A stretch of DNA of 64,000 nt, from positions 2,274,001 to 2,338,000 of the forward strand of contig NZ_CP080442.1 of NCBI RefSeq assembly GCF_019597925.1, given 5' to 3'. The notes under the pieces were generated by a model. The model was not told the origin of the DNA and did no database searches. It saw only the letters and a program-made list of their open reading frames with translations. Within the stretch, counting starts at the first letter, position 1, and every line of letters starts with the position of its first letter. The stretch is from [Clostridium] scindens. Its GTDB lineage: Bacteria > Bacillota > Clostridia > Lachnospirales > Lachnospiraceae. Made by a program: the position numbers and the translations under genes. This document shows, piece by piece, positions 52,938-62,392 of the stretch.

Positions 52938-55902
52938 CACAGAGTTTCTGCAATTCCAGAATTTTCTCCCGCAAAGACTCCCTGACAGGCCGGGCCACAA
53001 GGTCCGGACGTCCCAGGTAATACCCCTGCATATAATCCACGCCTAAGCGTATCAGCGTCTCCATCTCATCGTAAGTCTCCACGCCTTCTCCGATGATCTT
53101 GATATTTCTCGTCTTGCAGTATTGGATCGTGCTGGCTACAAGCGCCTGCCGGTTTACATCCTTATCCACATTTCTTACGATGCTCATGTCAATCTTTACA
53201 TAGTCAGGCGACATATACAGCAAAGTCAGTTCCGAACTATAGCCTGAGCCGTAATCATCAATCGCAAGGCCTGCTTTCATCTTCCGGATGATATCGATCT
53301 TCTTTTCCATGACGCCTGCGTCCGTCTGCTCATTCTCTATGATCTCCACCACAAGTTTATTCGGCTCAAGCCCATATTTTTCCTGGAATTTGGCGATCAC
53401 TCCATAGTCTATCAGCTGGTTTGGTATCGAGTTGATAAAGATCCTCGCATCCCCAAAAGCCTCCCTCTGACGCTGGTAATCCTTAAACGCCTGGGTAAAA
53501 GTAAGTTCTTCCAGTTCCGGAAGCCTGGACTGGACGGTAGCCAGCCTGAGCACATCCGACGGATTGGACAGTTCTCCAAGTCTTGGCCGCATCAGCGCTT
53601 CATAGGCATGCACCTGCCCGCTCCTTGCGTCCACGATTGGCTGGAACGCATAGTCTACCATCCGATCCTCGATCAGCCTGTTGATCTGCTCCCTGCCCCG
53701 CAGCAGGTAAGAATCTTTCTCATAGACCCGCTGGTCGAATTCCTTGACTGCTCCCTTGTAACTGTTCTTTGTATCATACATGGCAAAATCCGCGTACTTC
53801 TTGAGCATCTCATAGGTGATCCCGTCATCCGGATACCACGCAACCCCGCCGGATGCGCGGATTGCCAGTTCTTCTCCGTCCGGCATGATAATCTTGGTAG
53901 CATTCAGCTTGTTCTTTACCTGATTCAAAAGATCCATCAGTTTCTCCTTGGAGCCGCAATTCGGCACGAAGGCCAGAAACTCATCTCCGGCCATACGGCC
54001 TACGATAGCCCCTACAAGGGACAGGCCCGCAAACACGCCTGCCGCTTTCTGGATATACTGGTCCCCATAATCATGCCCATAGGTATCGTTGACATACTTC
54101 AAATTGTCCAGATCCCACATAACCATGGCGCTTAAGCCAAGGCCGCTTGCCGGCGCGCCACTTAAGATTTCCTGTATCCTGCGTTTGAATGCCCGGCGGT
54201 TCAGCAGATGAGTCAAGATGTCATAATCTCTCTCGTACTCGATCTTCTGCCTGGTATAGACATCTTTGGTAATATCCATTACGGTAACCAATGTCCTGTC
54301 CTTATCAATCAAGGATCTGATGTTCAGCCACCTGGACGGAATCTCCCCATTCACCTGGTACTCTCTTTCAATCTCTGTTACAAGGGCCTCCTCAAGGCCC
54401 GCCCTTTCCCAATATCTCTCAAAGTACTTTTTCTCGATGAATCCGTCTTCAAACCGATCCTGGCTCATCCCCAGCATACCGATCACCTTCGGCGTACAGA
54501 AAACCTTCGCGTCTTTTTTCCGGTATTCGATAATCCCAAGAGGAAGGTCTACCAGTTCAATAATCTTTGATACCTTGGATGCATTATCCCGCACCTTCTC
54601 ATTAAGACCCGTCACCGCGTCCGAGAGTTCATCGACTTCTTTGACTCCTGTGGAAGGCATGGTAAGCCGCTGATTCCCATCTACCCTTTTCAGGGTATTG
54701 ACCAGCTTAAGGATTGGCCTGGCAAAACTATAACTCCCGATCAGCGCCCCCAGGATTCCCAGGGCAGCCGAGAGAAGCGCCGCCAGCATAATGGAGGAGC
54801 GCAGCTGTTCCGGCCCGCGGTACAATGTCTTTGACGGCAGTATCCCGATCAGCGCCCACTTGGTATTGTAATAAGGCGATCCCACGTTATAGCTGCCAAT
54901 CTCCTGCACGCTCCCATAACTCTCTTTGTGGGTATTCACCTCATATACTTTGTTCTCCAAAGGCTCCCTGGCCAGTTTAAGTTTCTGGCCCGCCTCTCCA
55001 AATTCGCTCTCCATGATGCCCGCCGTATACATTGGCGTATACTGCGTCCCATTGTTCGTGACGGCAAGCATATAGGAACCTGCATTTTTGCTGTCAAGCT
55101 CGCCGAAGGGCAGAAGGCTTCCCAGATAGTCCTCGGACACTGTGATTCCCAGAACGCCGTAGGCCTCTCCATCTTCTACCAGCGGCATAGCATATGAGAT
55201 CACGCTGATATCGTTCTTGTTCCACTTATAGAACCTGCTCCAATACCCCAGATCCGAAACCTCGAACTCTGGATATTTTTCCACGGATTCCATAGGGACA
55301 TCATAAAAGGACGTGTCCTGTCCATCCTGTCCAAGTTCCATTTTGGATGTCCAGTAAGAGTCCATCGCAATCCCCAGGTGTCTGGATATCTCCGTTGGCC
55401 CGGTCTCCATAAGAAGGCCCTCGCGGCTTATGCTCATCGTCTGATTCAAATTACGGATGCACAGGCCGCAGTGGCTGTCTGTATCCGTTTTTCCCCCATA
55501 GCCCTGCAAAATGATGTAGGCCTCCGTCGTAGAACTATAGCGCAGCATATCCACAATCTGATTTGACACCTCGAGAAGGATCTCATTATTCAATTCTTTA
55601 TTTTCCTCAAGATCTAAAACCGTCTTATGCCTCTGATCCAATTGCGTGTGGATCGAATCCTGAATCGCCTTCTGATACTCCTTCAGGTTCGACCACTTAT
55701 TGGTGATCAGGTTCTCCAGCGTATTCTTTCTGGCTTTTGTGGTATTAATCAAGGTATTATCGGCGCTCTTCTTCAATTGCTCGAAACCGCCGTTGAAGCC
55801 TACTGCCACAAAGCAGAATACGCCCTGAAGCAGCGCTACTGCCAGCATGATGATAAGCAGCTTGTTCCTGATTGATATCTTCTTCCTCTTCCTACCTGCC
55901 AT
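52924..55902 (-). CDS. Membrane-anchored GGDEF-EAL cyclic-di-GMP protein with Cache-like sensor
   Basis: The 992-residue protein has TM1 (about 13-33), an extracellular double-Cache-like sensor (about 40-370), TM2 (about 372-395), a HAMP-like and a PAS-like region (about 400-560), a GGDEF domain (about 570-725) with active loop MAGDEF near 637-641 and an EAL domain (about 735-985) with YEALMRP near 766 and DDYGSGYSS. Both catalytic motifs look plausible (AGDEF occurs in active cyclases), so it may make or degrade c-di-GMP. It follows a lipoprotein gene by 34 bases, the fourth gene of a coupled operon. Confidence 0.94.
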   Translation of the reverse strand: MAGRKRKKISIRNKLLIIMLAVALLQGVFCFVAVGFNGGFEQLKKSADNTLINTTKARKNTLENLITNKWSNLKEYQKAIQDSIHTQLDQRHKTVLDLEENKELNNEILLEVSNQIVDMLRYSSTTEAYIILQGYGGKTDTDSHCGLCIRNLNQTMSISREGLLMETGPTEISRHLGIAMDSYWTSKMELGQDGQDTSFYDVPMESVEKYPEFEVSDLGYWSRFYKWNKNDISVISYAMPLVEDGEAYGVLGITVSEDYLGSLLPFGELDSKNAGSYMLAVTNNGTQYTPMYTAGIMESEFGEAGQKLKLAREPLENKVYEVNTHKESYGSVQEIGSYNVGSPYYNTKWALIGILPSKTLYRGPEQLRSSIMLAALLSAALGILGALIGSYSFARPILKLVNTLKRVDGNQRLTMPSTGVKEVDELSDAVTGLNEKVRDNASKVSKIIELVDLPLGIIEYRKKDAKVFCTPKVIGMLGMSQDRFEDGFIEKKYFERYWERAGLEEALVTEIEREYQVNGEIPSRWLNIRSLIDKDRTLVTVMDITKDVYTRQKIEYERDYDILTHLLNRRAFKRRIQEILSGAPASGLGLSAMVMWDLDNLKYVNDTYGHDYGDQYIQKAAGVFAGLSLVGAIVGRMAGDEFLAFVPNCGSKEKLMDLLNQVKNKLNATKIIMPDGEELAIRASGGVAWYPDDGITYEMLKKYADFAMYDTKNSYKGAVKEFDQRVYEKDSYLLRGREQINRLIEDRMVDYAFQPIVDARSGQVHAYEALMRPRLGELSNPSDVLRLATVQSRLPELEELTFTQAFKDYQRQREAFGDARIFINSIPNQLIDYGVIAKFQEKYGLEPNKLVVEIIENEQTDAGVMEKKIDIIRKMKAGLAIDDYGSGYSSELTLLYMSPDYVKIDMSIVRNVDKDVNRQALVASTIQYCKTRNIKIIGEGVETYDEMETLIRLGVDYMQGYYLGRPDLVARPVRESLREKILELQKLCVDKE

Positions 55903-55936
55903 ACTTTCAGCTTCCTATCTAACTCTTATAATCCGG

Positions 55937-57352
55937 TTATCTGCATGCGTCCTCTAATTCCGCGCTCAGCGACTGGAGCCACTCCTCGAAGTTCTCATCC
56001 GTATCAAGCGCCGCCGCAGCGATCTCCTGGCTTGCGATCCTTTCACGGTCCGCCACTGCTTTCTCCTGCATAGAAGCGCCTACTATGTTCCTGCATGCGT
56101 TGCTTCCCTTAAAAGGAGTCATTGTATAGAGTTCATAAGAATTGCTTTCTTCAAACGCTACTTCCATGGTATCTTTGATCATATCATTCCACTCTGCATC
56201 CGAATCAGTGGCAATGCCCTCCAGATATTCAATCTGGTTTGCCTCCTTCTTCACCGGAAGGTAGGAGGAAGCAAGGCAGAATTCGCTGTTGACCTTGGCG
56301 CCGGTGAACCACTTGATAAATTCAGCCGCGGCTTCTTCCGTCTTCTTGTCAGACTTCGTCACTGCCAGATCCGCCCCCTGCTGGACAACGGCCGAAGCCG
56401 TGCCTTCAAATCCAGGCACTGGGAGCACCATCGTCTCAATCTGGTATGGTTCTTCATCTCCCACCGTAACTTCCTGCGCATAATAGGATCCTGCGGATGA
56501 GGAACCAATCGCTGCGATCAGATCGCCCGTCTTCATATCGTCCGAGCGGTATCTTCCATTGCTGGTATAGTATCCGTAGATATAAGGCACATAATAATTG
56601 TCCCAAAGTTTCCGAAGCGTCTCTTTATTCAGATTCAGGCTTACCTTTCCATCTTCCACCGGGAACATATCTTCTCCCAGCTGGTATGCTCCAACCAGCA
56701 TATAATTGGCAAATGCGTCTCTTCCGAACATCGCCTTGCCGCCGGTCCACTCATAGTAGGCCTTGGAGGTGTCTGTCACGCCTTCCCAGGTACTTAAGTC
56801 CTCCAGGCTTGCCCCAGTCTCCTGGGCAAACTTATCCCAGTCAGTCTTGTTAATAGTCATGACTTCCACGGATTTGGCCACTGGAAAGAGGATCAGTGAG
56901 TCGTCCTTGCCAATCCTGCCTTGCTCTACATAAGCATCGATGTATTCATCTAATTCCTTCTCTGTAAAATAGTCATCCATATCCGCCAAAAGTCCCTGCT
57001 GGTCAAACTCTATGGCATCCGTCCCGTAACAGCAGAAGATGTCGGGAAGATTTCTCTCCTCCTCCGGCTTCTTCAATTCTTTTCCAAGGCTTTCAAACAG
57101 TTCCGTCATATCCCCCATGCTGCTCGCCTTTACATAGATTCCCTTCTCATTTCCGACCGTGTTGTTGAATTCTGTAACCAGCTTGTCCAGCGCGATCTTG
57201 GCAGCCCCATTATAATAGGTCTCCATCTGCACAACTATCGGGTCCTCGTCATTCTCTTCCTGCTTGCCTGTGTCTTTGCCGCACCCTGTAGCCATTGTAG
57301 CCAATAGCGCCAGTATCAGGGCTGCGCTGATCCCTCTTTTTCCTTTTCTCAT
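55937..57352 (-). CDS. Family 1 extracellular solute-binding lipoprotein without transporter genes
   Basis: The roughly 471-residue lipoprotein has a signal peptide and lipobox ATGC (Cys24), then an extended acidic start and a sugar-binding-type fold (YYNGAAKIALDKLVTEFN, TMVLPVPGFEGTASAV). No permease or ATPase genes are near; instead it is coupled by ATGA overlap to ydcF upstream and followed by the GGDEF-EAL gene. This suggests that it brings a ligand to the Cache sensor. ATG 57352 is chosen. Confidence 0.88.
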   Translation of the reverse strand: MRKGKRGISAALILALLATMATGCGKDTGKQEENDEDPIVVQMETYYNGAAKIALDKLVTEFNNTVGNEKGIYVKASSMGDMTELFESLGKELKKPEEERNLPDIFCCYGTDAIEFDQQGLLADMDDYFTEKELDEYIDAYVEQGRIGKDDSLILFPVAKSVEVMTINKTDWDKFAQETGASLEDLSTWEGVTDTSKAYYEWTGGKAMFGRDAFANYMLVGAYQLGEDMFPVEDGKVSLNLNKETLRKLWDNYYVPYIYGYYTSNGRYRSDDMKTGDLIAAIGSSSAGSYYAQEVTVGDEEPYQIETMVLPVPGFEGTASAVVQQGADLAVTKSDKKTEEAAAEFIKWFTGAKVNSEFCLASSYLPVKKEANQIEYLEGIATDSDAEWNDMIKDTMEVAFEESNSYELYTMTPFKGSNACRNIVGASMQEKAVADRERIASQEIAAAALDTDENFEEWLQSLSAELEDACR

Positions 57353-58122
57353 CTCATCCTCCCATAAAAATAGCAATGTGTCATATGGATACTATAACAC
57401 ATTGCTTCCTCAAAATCAAAAAACAGCCACATCTTCCACACGGCAAAGCATTCTCTGACCATGTAATTTACAAGCAGCGCCGGATGGCAGCTGGCCGCCA
57501 GCGGGTATGGATGGCCGTATCCAAGCCGCCTGGCATAAGCACAGGCCCGGTACAGATGAAAATTATTGGATACGATTCCAACGTCCGCCTCCTTGCAGTT
57601 CATATAGCGCTTGGAGAACTTCAAGTTCTCCTGGGTCGTGGTGGATGCGTCCTCCTTGATGATACGATAAGACGCGATTCCCTGCGCGATCAAATAGTCT
57701 TCCATCGCCTGGGCTTCCGTGACGTCTTCTCCTTTGCCCTGTCCCCCGGATACGACCACCTTGGTCCCAGGATGCGCCTTTAGATAAATCAAAGCCTTGT
57801 TCAGGCGGCGGTACAGGGAATCCGTGATTTTCCGCCCTTCTACATGGGCGCCCAGAATAATCAGATACTCATATTCCTTCTGCCCCCGCGTAACCATCCC
57901 CATGACAATCCTGAGTTCTGTCACGGCAAACACGGCAACGGGCAGGAGAAGCGCCTTCCTGGCCGCTGCTTCCATCCCAAGCAGGCTTGCCGCATAGTCA
58001 TACAGCCAGAGCCCCAGGCCTGCCGCCAGCCAGAATCTTGAAAATGTGGAATCCCATTTCTTTAGCGCCACGCATAGGACGGCATAGTACAAAAGGCATG
58101 CTGCCCCCAGAAGCGTCAGCAT
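57349..58122 (-). CDS. YdcF/DUF218 family membrane protein
   Basis: The 257-residue protein has one or two N-terminal membrane helices (residues about 1-60) and a DUF218 domain with ILGAHVEG, VVVSGGQGKGEDVTEAQAM and DASTTTQENLKFS. DUF218 proteins include SanA/ElyC and are linked to envelope metabolism; enzymatic role unknown. Its start overlaps the SEC-C gene stop (TAATG) and its stop overlaps the lipoprotein start (ATGA). Confidence 0.9.
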   Translation of the reverse strand: MLTLLGAACLLYYAVLCVALKKWDSTFSRFWLAAGLGLWLYDYAASLLGMEAAARKALLLPVAVFAVTELRIVMGMVTRGQKEYEYLIILGAHVEGRKITDSLYRRLNKALIYLKAHPGTKVVVSGGQGKGEDVTEAQAMEDYLIAQGIASYRIIKEDASTTTQENLKFSKRYMNCKEADVGIVSNNFHLYRACAYARRLGYGHPYPLAASCHPALLVNYMVRECFAVWKMWLFFDFEEAMCYSIHMTHCYFYGRMR

Positions 58123-58628
58123 TATCTACCACAACATTTCTTATACTTTTTACCGGAGCCGCATGGACACGGATCATTACGCCCTACCTTCTTGCCCTTG
58201 CGGATCGTCGTGGACTCCTTCTGCTCCTTGTACAGTTTCTTCAGTTCTTCCTCTGAATAGATCTCCTTCCACTGTGGAAGTTCGTACAGCCAGTCCGCTT
58301 TGGCTGCCACCATGTTCTTATATAATTTTTCCTTATCAAAGGCAAGGCTGACTACGGTATCTTCCTCCATCGTCTCAATCGGATTCTCTTCCTTCAGGCT
58401 TTCATTGATTCCATCCAGGAATCCAACCATGGTAAGCACTTCCTGGCCATACTTCTCTGCCAGTTCCTTGACGGTGCCCTTTACCTCCTCGTCCGGGTTA
58501 GACAGCAGTTTTTCATAGATTTCCTTCTCAATCTGGAAATAGGTGCCCCAGAAATTCTGCAGCTGGCCCCTGTCTGCCTGCTCATCATAGGCAATATCTC
58601 TCCATTGATCTAATAATGTACGACTCAT
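58122..58628 (-). CDS. SEC-C motif protein
   Basis: The roughly 168-residue, mostly helical protein ends with a SEC-C zinc-binding motif (GRNDPCPCGSGKKYKKCCGR), as at the C-terminus of SecA. The motif binds zinc and often contacts SecB or ribosomes. First gene of the YdcF/lipoprotein/GGDEF-EAL operon. ATG 58628 (MSRTLL) is placed after AAGGAG; ATG 58658 and 58652 upstream precede this site. Confidence 0.88.
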   Translation of the reverse strand: MSRTLLDQWRDIAYDEQADRGQLQNFWGTYFQIEKEIYEKLLSNPDEEVKGTVKELAEKYGQEVLTMVGFLDGINESLKEENPIETMEEDTVVSLAFDKEKLYKNMVAAKADWLYELPQWKEIYSEEELKKLYKEQKESTTIRKGKKVGRNDPCPCGSGKKYKKCCGR

Positions 58629-58718
58629 ATTCATATACTCCTTTGTATTCATTTGCAATTTTCTCTTGCTCTTTATATAATATACTAAAGTCTTGATTGG
58701 ATGTAAAGGATGATTCTG

Positions 58719-58937
58719 ATGAAAAAAGTAAAACGTATACTGGCTTTGGCAGGCGCAGTCCTACTATTCTGCATGTATGCAAGCACCCTGGTGTTCGCCC
58801 TGACCGACCATTCGCAGACAATGGGCCTTTTGAAAGCGTCCATTGCCTGCACCATAATTCTTCCAGTGTTATTATATGCCTATACGCTGGTATATAAGGT
58901 CACTCATCATGACCAGGATGATGATGACACTAAATAG
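58719..58937 (+). CDS. Small two-helix membrane protein
   Basis: A 72-residue protein with two hydrophobic helices (ILALAGAVLLFCMYASTLVF and IACTIILPVLLYAYTLVY) and an acidic end (HHDQDDDDTK). ATG 58719 follows AAAGGA. It is divergent from the SEC-C gene and its 3' end overlaps the small convergent gene at 58907 by about 31 bases. I recognise no family. Confidence 0.7.
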   Translation: MKKVKRILALAGAVLLFCMYASTLVFALTDHSQTMGLLKASIACTIILPVLLYAYTLVYKVTHHDQDDDDTK

Positions 58938-59092
58938 TACTCAAAAGGCGTCAGTCCTCTTGCTCCCCGTAGCAGGTCTGACTCTTTTTTGGCGTGCTTT
59001 TTTTCCTTTTCCCTTATCTTTTTTCTCTTGGCAAGGTATTCTTCCATTGAAATCACTTCTGGCTCTGGATATTCCCAGTCTCTCTTATGCAT
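58907..59092 (-). CDS. Small charged hypothetical protein
   Basis: A 61-residue protein starting MHKRDWEYPEPE with a basic helix (YLAKRKKIREKEKKHAKKE) and a hydrophobic-aromatic end. ATG 59092 has GGAGG eight bases upstream, which decides the start against the ATG at 59113. Its 3' end overlaps the convergent gene at 58719-58937. No family is recognised; possibly nucleic-acid binding by charge only. Confidence 0.55.
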   Translation of the reverse strand: MHKRDWEYPEPEVISMEEYLAKRKKIREKEKKHAKKESDLLRGARGLTPFEYYLVSSSSWS

Positions 59093-59255
59093 AAACGATA
59101 CCTCCATTTCCATTATTTATACTCGTTTTTTTGTTAAAACTCCGAACTCCCGACTCTATTATTATATTGCTACAGATCACATTATATGACTCTTTTGTGT
59201 CAATACTATGGCGATTATCTAAAATAATGGTGATGGTTTCCTTAAGAATTTCAAA

Positions 59256-59290
59256 AGGCGCCCTGCCTAAGATTCCTTAGACGGGCGCCT
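59256..59290 (-). terminator. Terminator after purA
   Basis: The stem AGGCGCCC/GGGCGCCT (59256-59263, 59283-59290) has inner pairs CTAAGG/CCTTAG-like and only a short T tract on the minus strand. It lies just after the purA stop. Confidence 0.7.
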
Positions 59291-59297
59291 GCATGTC

Positions 59298-60584
59298 TTA
59301 CACATTCCTATATATAATATCATTTCTTCCCGGGCCATTGGATACCATGGTGATCGGGTATCCGATCTGCGCTTCAATAAATTCCACATACTTCCTGCAG
59401 TTTTCTGGAAGGTCTTCATACTTTGTGATGCCCCGGATATCGCTCTTCCATCCCGGAAGCGTCTGAAGCACCGGCCTTGCCCGCTCAAGAAGATGCGTCG
59501 TGGGGAAGTCGGTGGTAACCTCTCCGTCAATCTCGTAGCCTACGCACACCGGAATCTCATCTAAGTATCCCAGCACGTCCAGAACCGTGAATGCGACGTC
59601 GGTCGTTCCCTGCATTCTGCATCCGTATTTGGAAGCCACGCAGTCAAACCAGCCCATTCTTCTTGGACGCCCTGTGGTGGCTCCGAATTCGCCGCCGTCT
59701 CCGCCGCGGCGTCTGAGTTCGTCCGCTTCATCTCCAAAGATCTCGCTTACAAATGCTCCCGCGCCTACTGCGCTTGAGTATGCCTTGCACACGGTAATGA
59801 CCTTTCTGATCTCGTATGGCGGAATCCCTGCTCCGATGGCTCCGTAAGCAGCCAGCGTCGAAGAAGAGGTAACCATTGGATAGATGCCATGATCCGGGTC
59901 TTTTAGGGATCCCAGCTGGCCCTCCAGCAGAATCTCCTTCCCTTCCTTCAGCGCATTGTGAAGATACAGCGAAGTGTCGCATACATAAGGCTCCACCATC
60001 TTCTTATAGTCTTGCAGTTCTTGGTAAAGATCGTCAGGATTGATCACTGGCTTGTGGTACAGATGCTCAAGCAGTACATTTTTCTGCTGTGCCACCCTTT
60101 TTACCTTGTCCCTTAGCAGTTCGTCGTCGAACAGCTCGCTTACCTGGAATCCTATTTTTGCATATTTATCCGAATAGAATGGAGCAATCCCCGACTTGGT
60201 AGAGCCAAAGGACTTTCCTCCCAGTCTTTCCTCTTCATAAGCGTCAAAGTTCTTATGATAAGACATTACCATCTGGGCACGGTCTGATACCAGGATCTTG
60301 GGCATAGGCACGTCCTTGTCGATGATGGACTGGATTTCCTGAAAGAGAACCGGCACGTCAAGAGCCACGCCATTGCCGATAATGCTGGTCGTATGGCTGT
60401 AGAATACGCCCGATGGCAGCGTATGCAATGCGAACTTGCCATAATCGTTGATGATGGTATGGCCCGCATTGGCTCCTCCCTGAAATCTTACAATGATGTC
60501 CGCCTGCTGGGCGAGCATATCGGTAATCTTTCCCTTGCCCTCATCGCCCCAGTTAGCGCCTACTACTGCTTTAACCATTTTCAT
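59298..60584 (-). CDS. purA: Adenylosuccinate synthase
   Basis: The 428-residue GTP-dependent enzyme begins MVKAVVGANWGDEGKGKITD with the catalytic Asp and P-loop-like GDEGKGK, has GGANAGHTI (catalytic His41 region) and ends with the RNDIIY motif. It converts IMP and aspartate to adenylosuccinate. Monocistronic, with a hairpin terminator downstream. Confidence 0.98.
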   Translation of the reverse strand: MKMVKAVVGANWGDEGKGKITDMLAQQADIIVRFQGGANAGHTIINDYGKFALHTLPSGVFYSHTTSIIGNGVALDVPVLFQEIQSIIDKDVPMPKILVSDRAQMVMSYHKNFDAYEEERLGGKSFGSTKSGIAPFYSDKYAKIGFQVSELFDDELLRDKVKRVAQQKNVLLEHLYHKPVINPDDLYQELQDYKKMVEPYVCDTSLYLHNALKEGKEILLEGQLGSLKDPDHGIYPMVTSSSTLAAYGAIGAGIPPYEIRKVITVCKAYSSAVGAGAFVSEIFGDEADELRRRGGDGGEFGATTGRPRRMGWFDCVASKYGCRMQGTTDVAFTVLDVLGYLDEIPVCVGYEIDGEVTTDFPTTHLLERARPVLQTLPGWKSDIRGITKYEDLPENCRKYVEFIEAQIGYPITMVSNGPGRNDIIYRNV

Positions 60585-60679
60585 TCCTCCTGCGATCTAT
60601 ATATACTTTAACCTTCAACTTTTGCATTATACTATATTTTTTTTCTCCTGTAAAATGCATTTTAATTCAAATTTTTCTA

Positions 60680-61108
60680 TTATTCGATGATATTTTCATG
60701 CATTTCATATAAAAGTTCGTTTACCTCTGAAAGGGATGCCTTCTTCTTTAGTCCGAACAAAATGATGCTGTCTCTTTTGTTCTTTACATACAGAATCGGA
60801 TATTCTGATATCTTCAGCATCTTCTGCATCTCTTCTATGGACAGCTCCATCCCAAATCCAAGGGCAAGAAGCTTATCCCGGTTGGGCTTTCGCGTGCCGG
60901 AGAATATCTGGTACGCATAGATTCTGTCCAGCTGGGACTTACGGATGACATCCGCCTTTTTAAGTCCTTTTATTTTCATCACTTCTTCCAGGTACTGGGG
61001 AAGTCCCATATCTACAAACTCCGGCCCTTCCTGCAAATATTCATCAAAACTTTTCTTCTGCTTTAAAAGTTCCAGCAGTTCATCCGTGGTTTTTCGGCTT
61101 GTCTCCAT
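60680..61108 (-). CDS. XRE-type HTH protein, divergent from a Ser/Thr kinase
   Basis: The 142-residue protein has a helix-turn-helix of XRE type in the centre (residues about 34-90: LPQYLEEVMKIKGLKKADVIRKSQLD ... YQIFSGTRKPNRDKLLAL, given in part) and a C-terminal extension. It is divergent from the kinase gene by 83 bases. The pairing suggests that it could be regulated by or regulate the kinase. DNA target unknown. Confidence 0.82.
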   Translation of the reverse strand: METSRKTTDELLELLKQKKSFDEYLQEGPEFVDMGLPQYLEEVMKIKGLKKADVIRKSQLDRIYAYQIFSGTRKPNRDKLLALGFGMELSIEEMQKMLKISEYPILYVKNKRDSIILFGLKKKASLSEVNELLYEMHENIIE

Positions 61109-61191
61109 ATTTTCACCTTCCGTTATTTACAAATGCACAACTTATGATAAAATAAATATCAGAAAATTGCAAGAACAAAGGATGGAGTACT

Positions 61192-62316
61192 ATGGGGAAT
61201 CTGAAAGCCGAATATCTGGAACAAACCTATATTGACCTTGCGCCTCTTAAGGATGCCGAAGACTGCCGCACCTATCTGACGCGCAGCCAGGTTGACGGAA
61301 GCCTGGCAGTACGCAAGGAGATCAGCGCCCTTCAGTACCCATTGTACCAGCAGTTAATCGACCTTTCCCACCCCAGTCTGGCAAGGGTGCTGGATACTTA
61401 TGCCAAGGATGGAAGATACTTTGTACTGGAAGAATATGTCAGCGGGTCTACCATAGGCTCCTACTTGAAAAGGGGGTATCATTTCCAGGAAGAGGAGATC
61501 TTAAGCTTCATATCCCAGCTGTGCTCTGCCCTCTCCTTCCTTCATGCCCATAACATCATCCACCGGGATATCACGCCGGAAAACCTGCTGATCTCCACGG
61601 ACAATGTGCTCAAATTGATCGACTTTGGAATATCCCGAAGCAAAAAAGAGGGGCAAAGCCAGGATACCACTCTCCTTGGCACGGTCGGATACGCGGCTCC
61701 GGAGCAGTTTGGCTTCGGACAGACGGATGAGCGGACCGATATCTATGCCACAGGCGTCCTGCTTAATGTCCTGCTGACCGGCAGCCTTCCCAAGGATGAT
61801 CTGCCTTTCGATCCCCGTTACCGCCAGATCGTCTTAAAGTGTACCAGCCTATCCCCCGCAGACCGTTATTCCTCCGTATCTGAATTAAAGAGCCAGGTTA
61901 TGGCCATAAAGCCGACGCGGATGTACCAAGAGGAAATCGTAGAGCAGGCGGCCAAAGCGCCGCGCAAAGACTCCCTGATCCGCCGCTTTTTCCGCCACGT
62001 ACCGGGATTTCGTACCGGCAATCCGGGAAAGATGATCGTGGCCATCATCGGCTACTTCCTGATGATCCTCTTCGTTGTCGTGAATGGTACCCGCCCTTTG
62101 GAGCCAGGAGATATCCGCTCAGAATATTGGACCATCAATTATTTCTTTGTCGGCGTCTGGGCGGCATACGCAAACCTGGGCAATTACTGCGGCCACATAG
62201 AAGCCTATGATAAGGTAGGGCCTCTCACCAGGCTATTGCTGCGGACGGCCGTCGCGCTGGCGGTCTTTCTTACCACCGGCCTTCTCCTTTATATTGAAAA
62301 CTATTTCCTGAAATAA
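61192..62316 (+). CDS. Eukaryotic-like Ser/Thr protein kinase with C-terminal membrane helices
   Basis: The 374-residue protein has a kinase domain (about 8-235) with probable ATP lysine Lys42 (AVRKEI), catalytic loop HRDITPEN (His124-Asp126), DFGIS (Asp144) and APEQ (169-171). A glycine-rich P-loop is not recognisable (YLTRSQVDGSLAV). The C-terminal part (about 280-374) has about three hydrophobic helices and no PASTA repeats, unlike PrkC. It starts at ATG 61192 with AAAGGATGG. It likely phosphorylates the divergent XRE protein or a membrane partner; inference. Confidence 0.92.
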   Translation: MGNLKAEYLEQTYIDLAPLKDAEDCRTYLTRSQVDGSLAVRKEISALQYPLYQQLIDLSHPSLARVLDTYAKDGRYFVLEEYVSGSTIGSYLKRGYHFQEEEILSFISQLCSALSFLHAHNIIHRDITPENLLISTDNVLKLIDFGISRSKKEGQSQDTTLLGTVGYAAPEQFGFGQTDERTDIYATGVLLNVLLTGSLPKDDLPFDPRYRQIVLKCTSLSPADRYSSVSELKSQVMAIKPTRMYQEEIVEQAAKAPRKDSLIRRFFRHVPGFRTGNPGKMIVAIIGYFLMILFVVVNGTRPLEPGDIRSEYWTINYFFVGVWAAYANLGNYCGHIEAYDKVGPLTRLLLRTAVALAVFLTTGLLLYIENYFLK

Positions 62317-62350
62317 AATGTTCCCCTTGTATGCTCGATGCATACCAAAG

Positions 62351-62391
62351 AAAAAAGGGACTTCTGTATATTATATACAGAGGTCCTTTTT
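62351..62391. terminator. Bidirectional terminator after the kinase gene
   Basis: A 13-bp stem GGACtTCTGTATA/TATACAGAgGTCC (62358-62370, 62374-62386) has a run of A before it and five T after. It serves the convergent kinase (plus) and XRE (minus) genes. Confidence 0.92.
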
Positions 62392-62392
62392 G

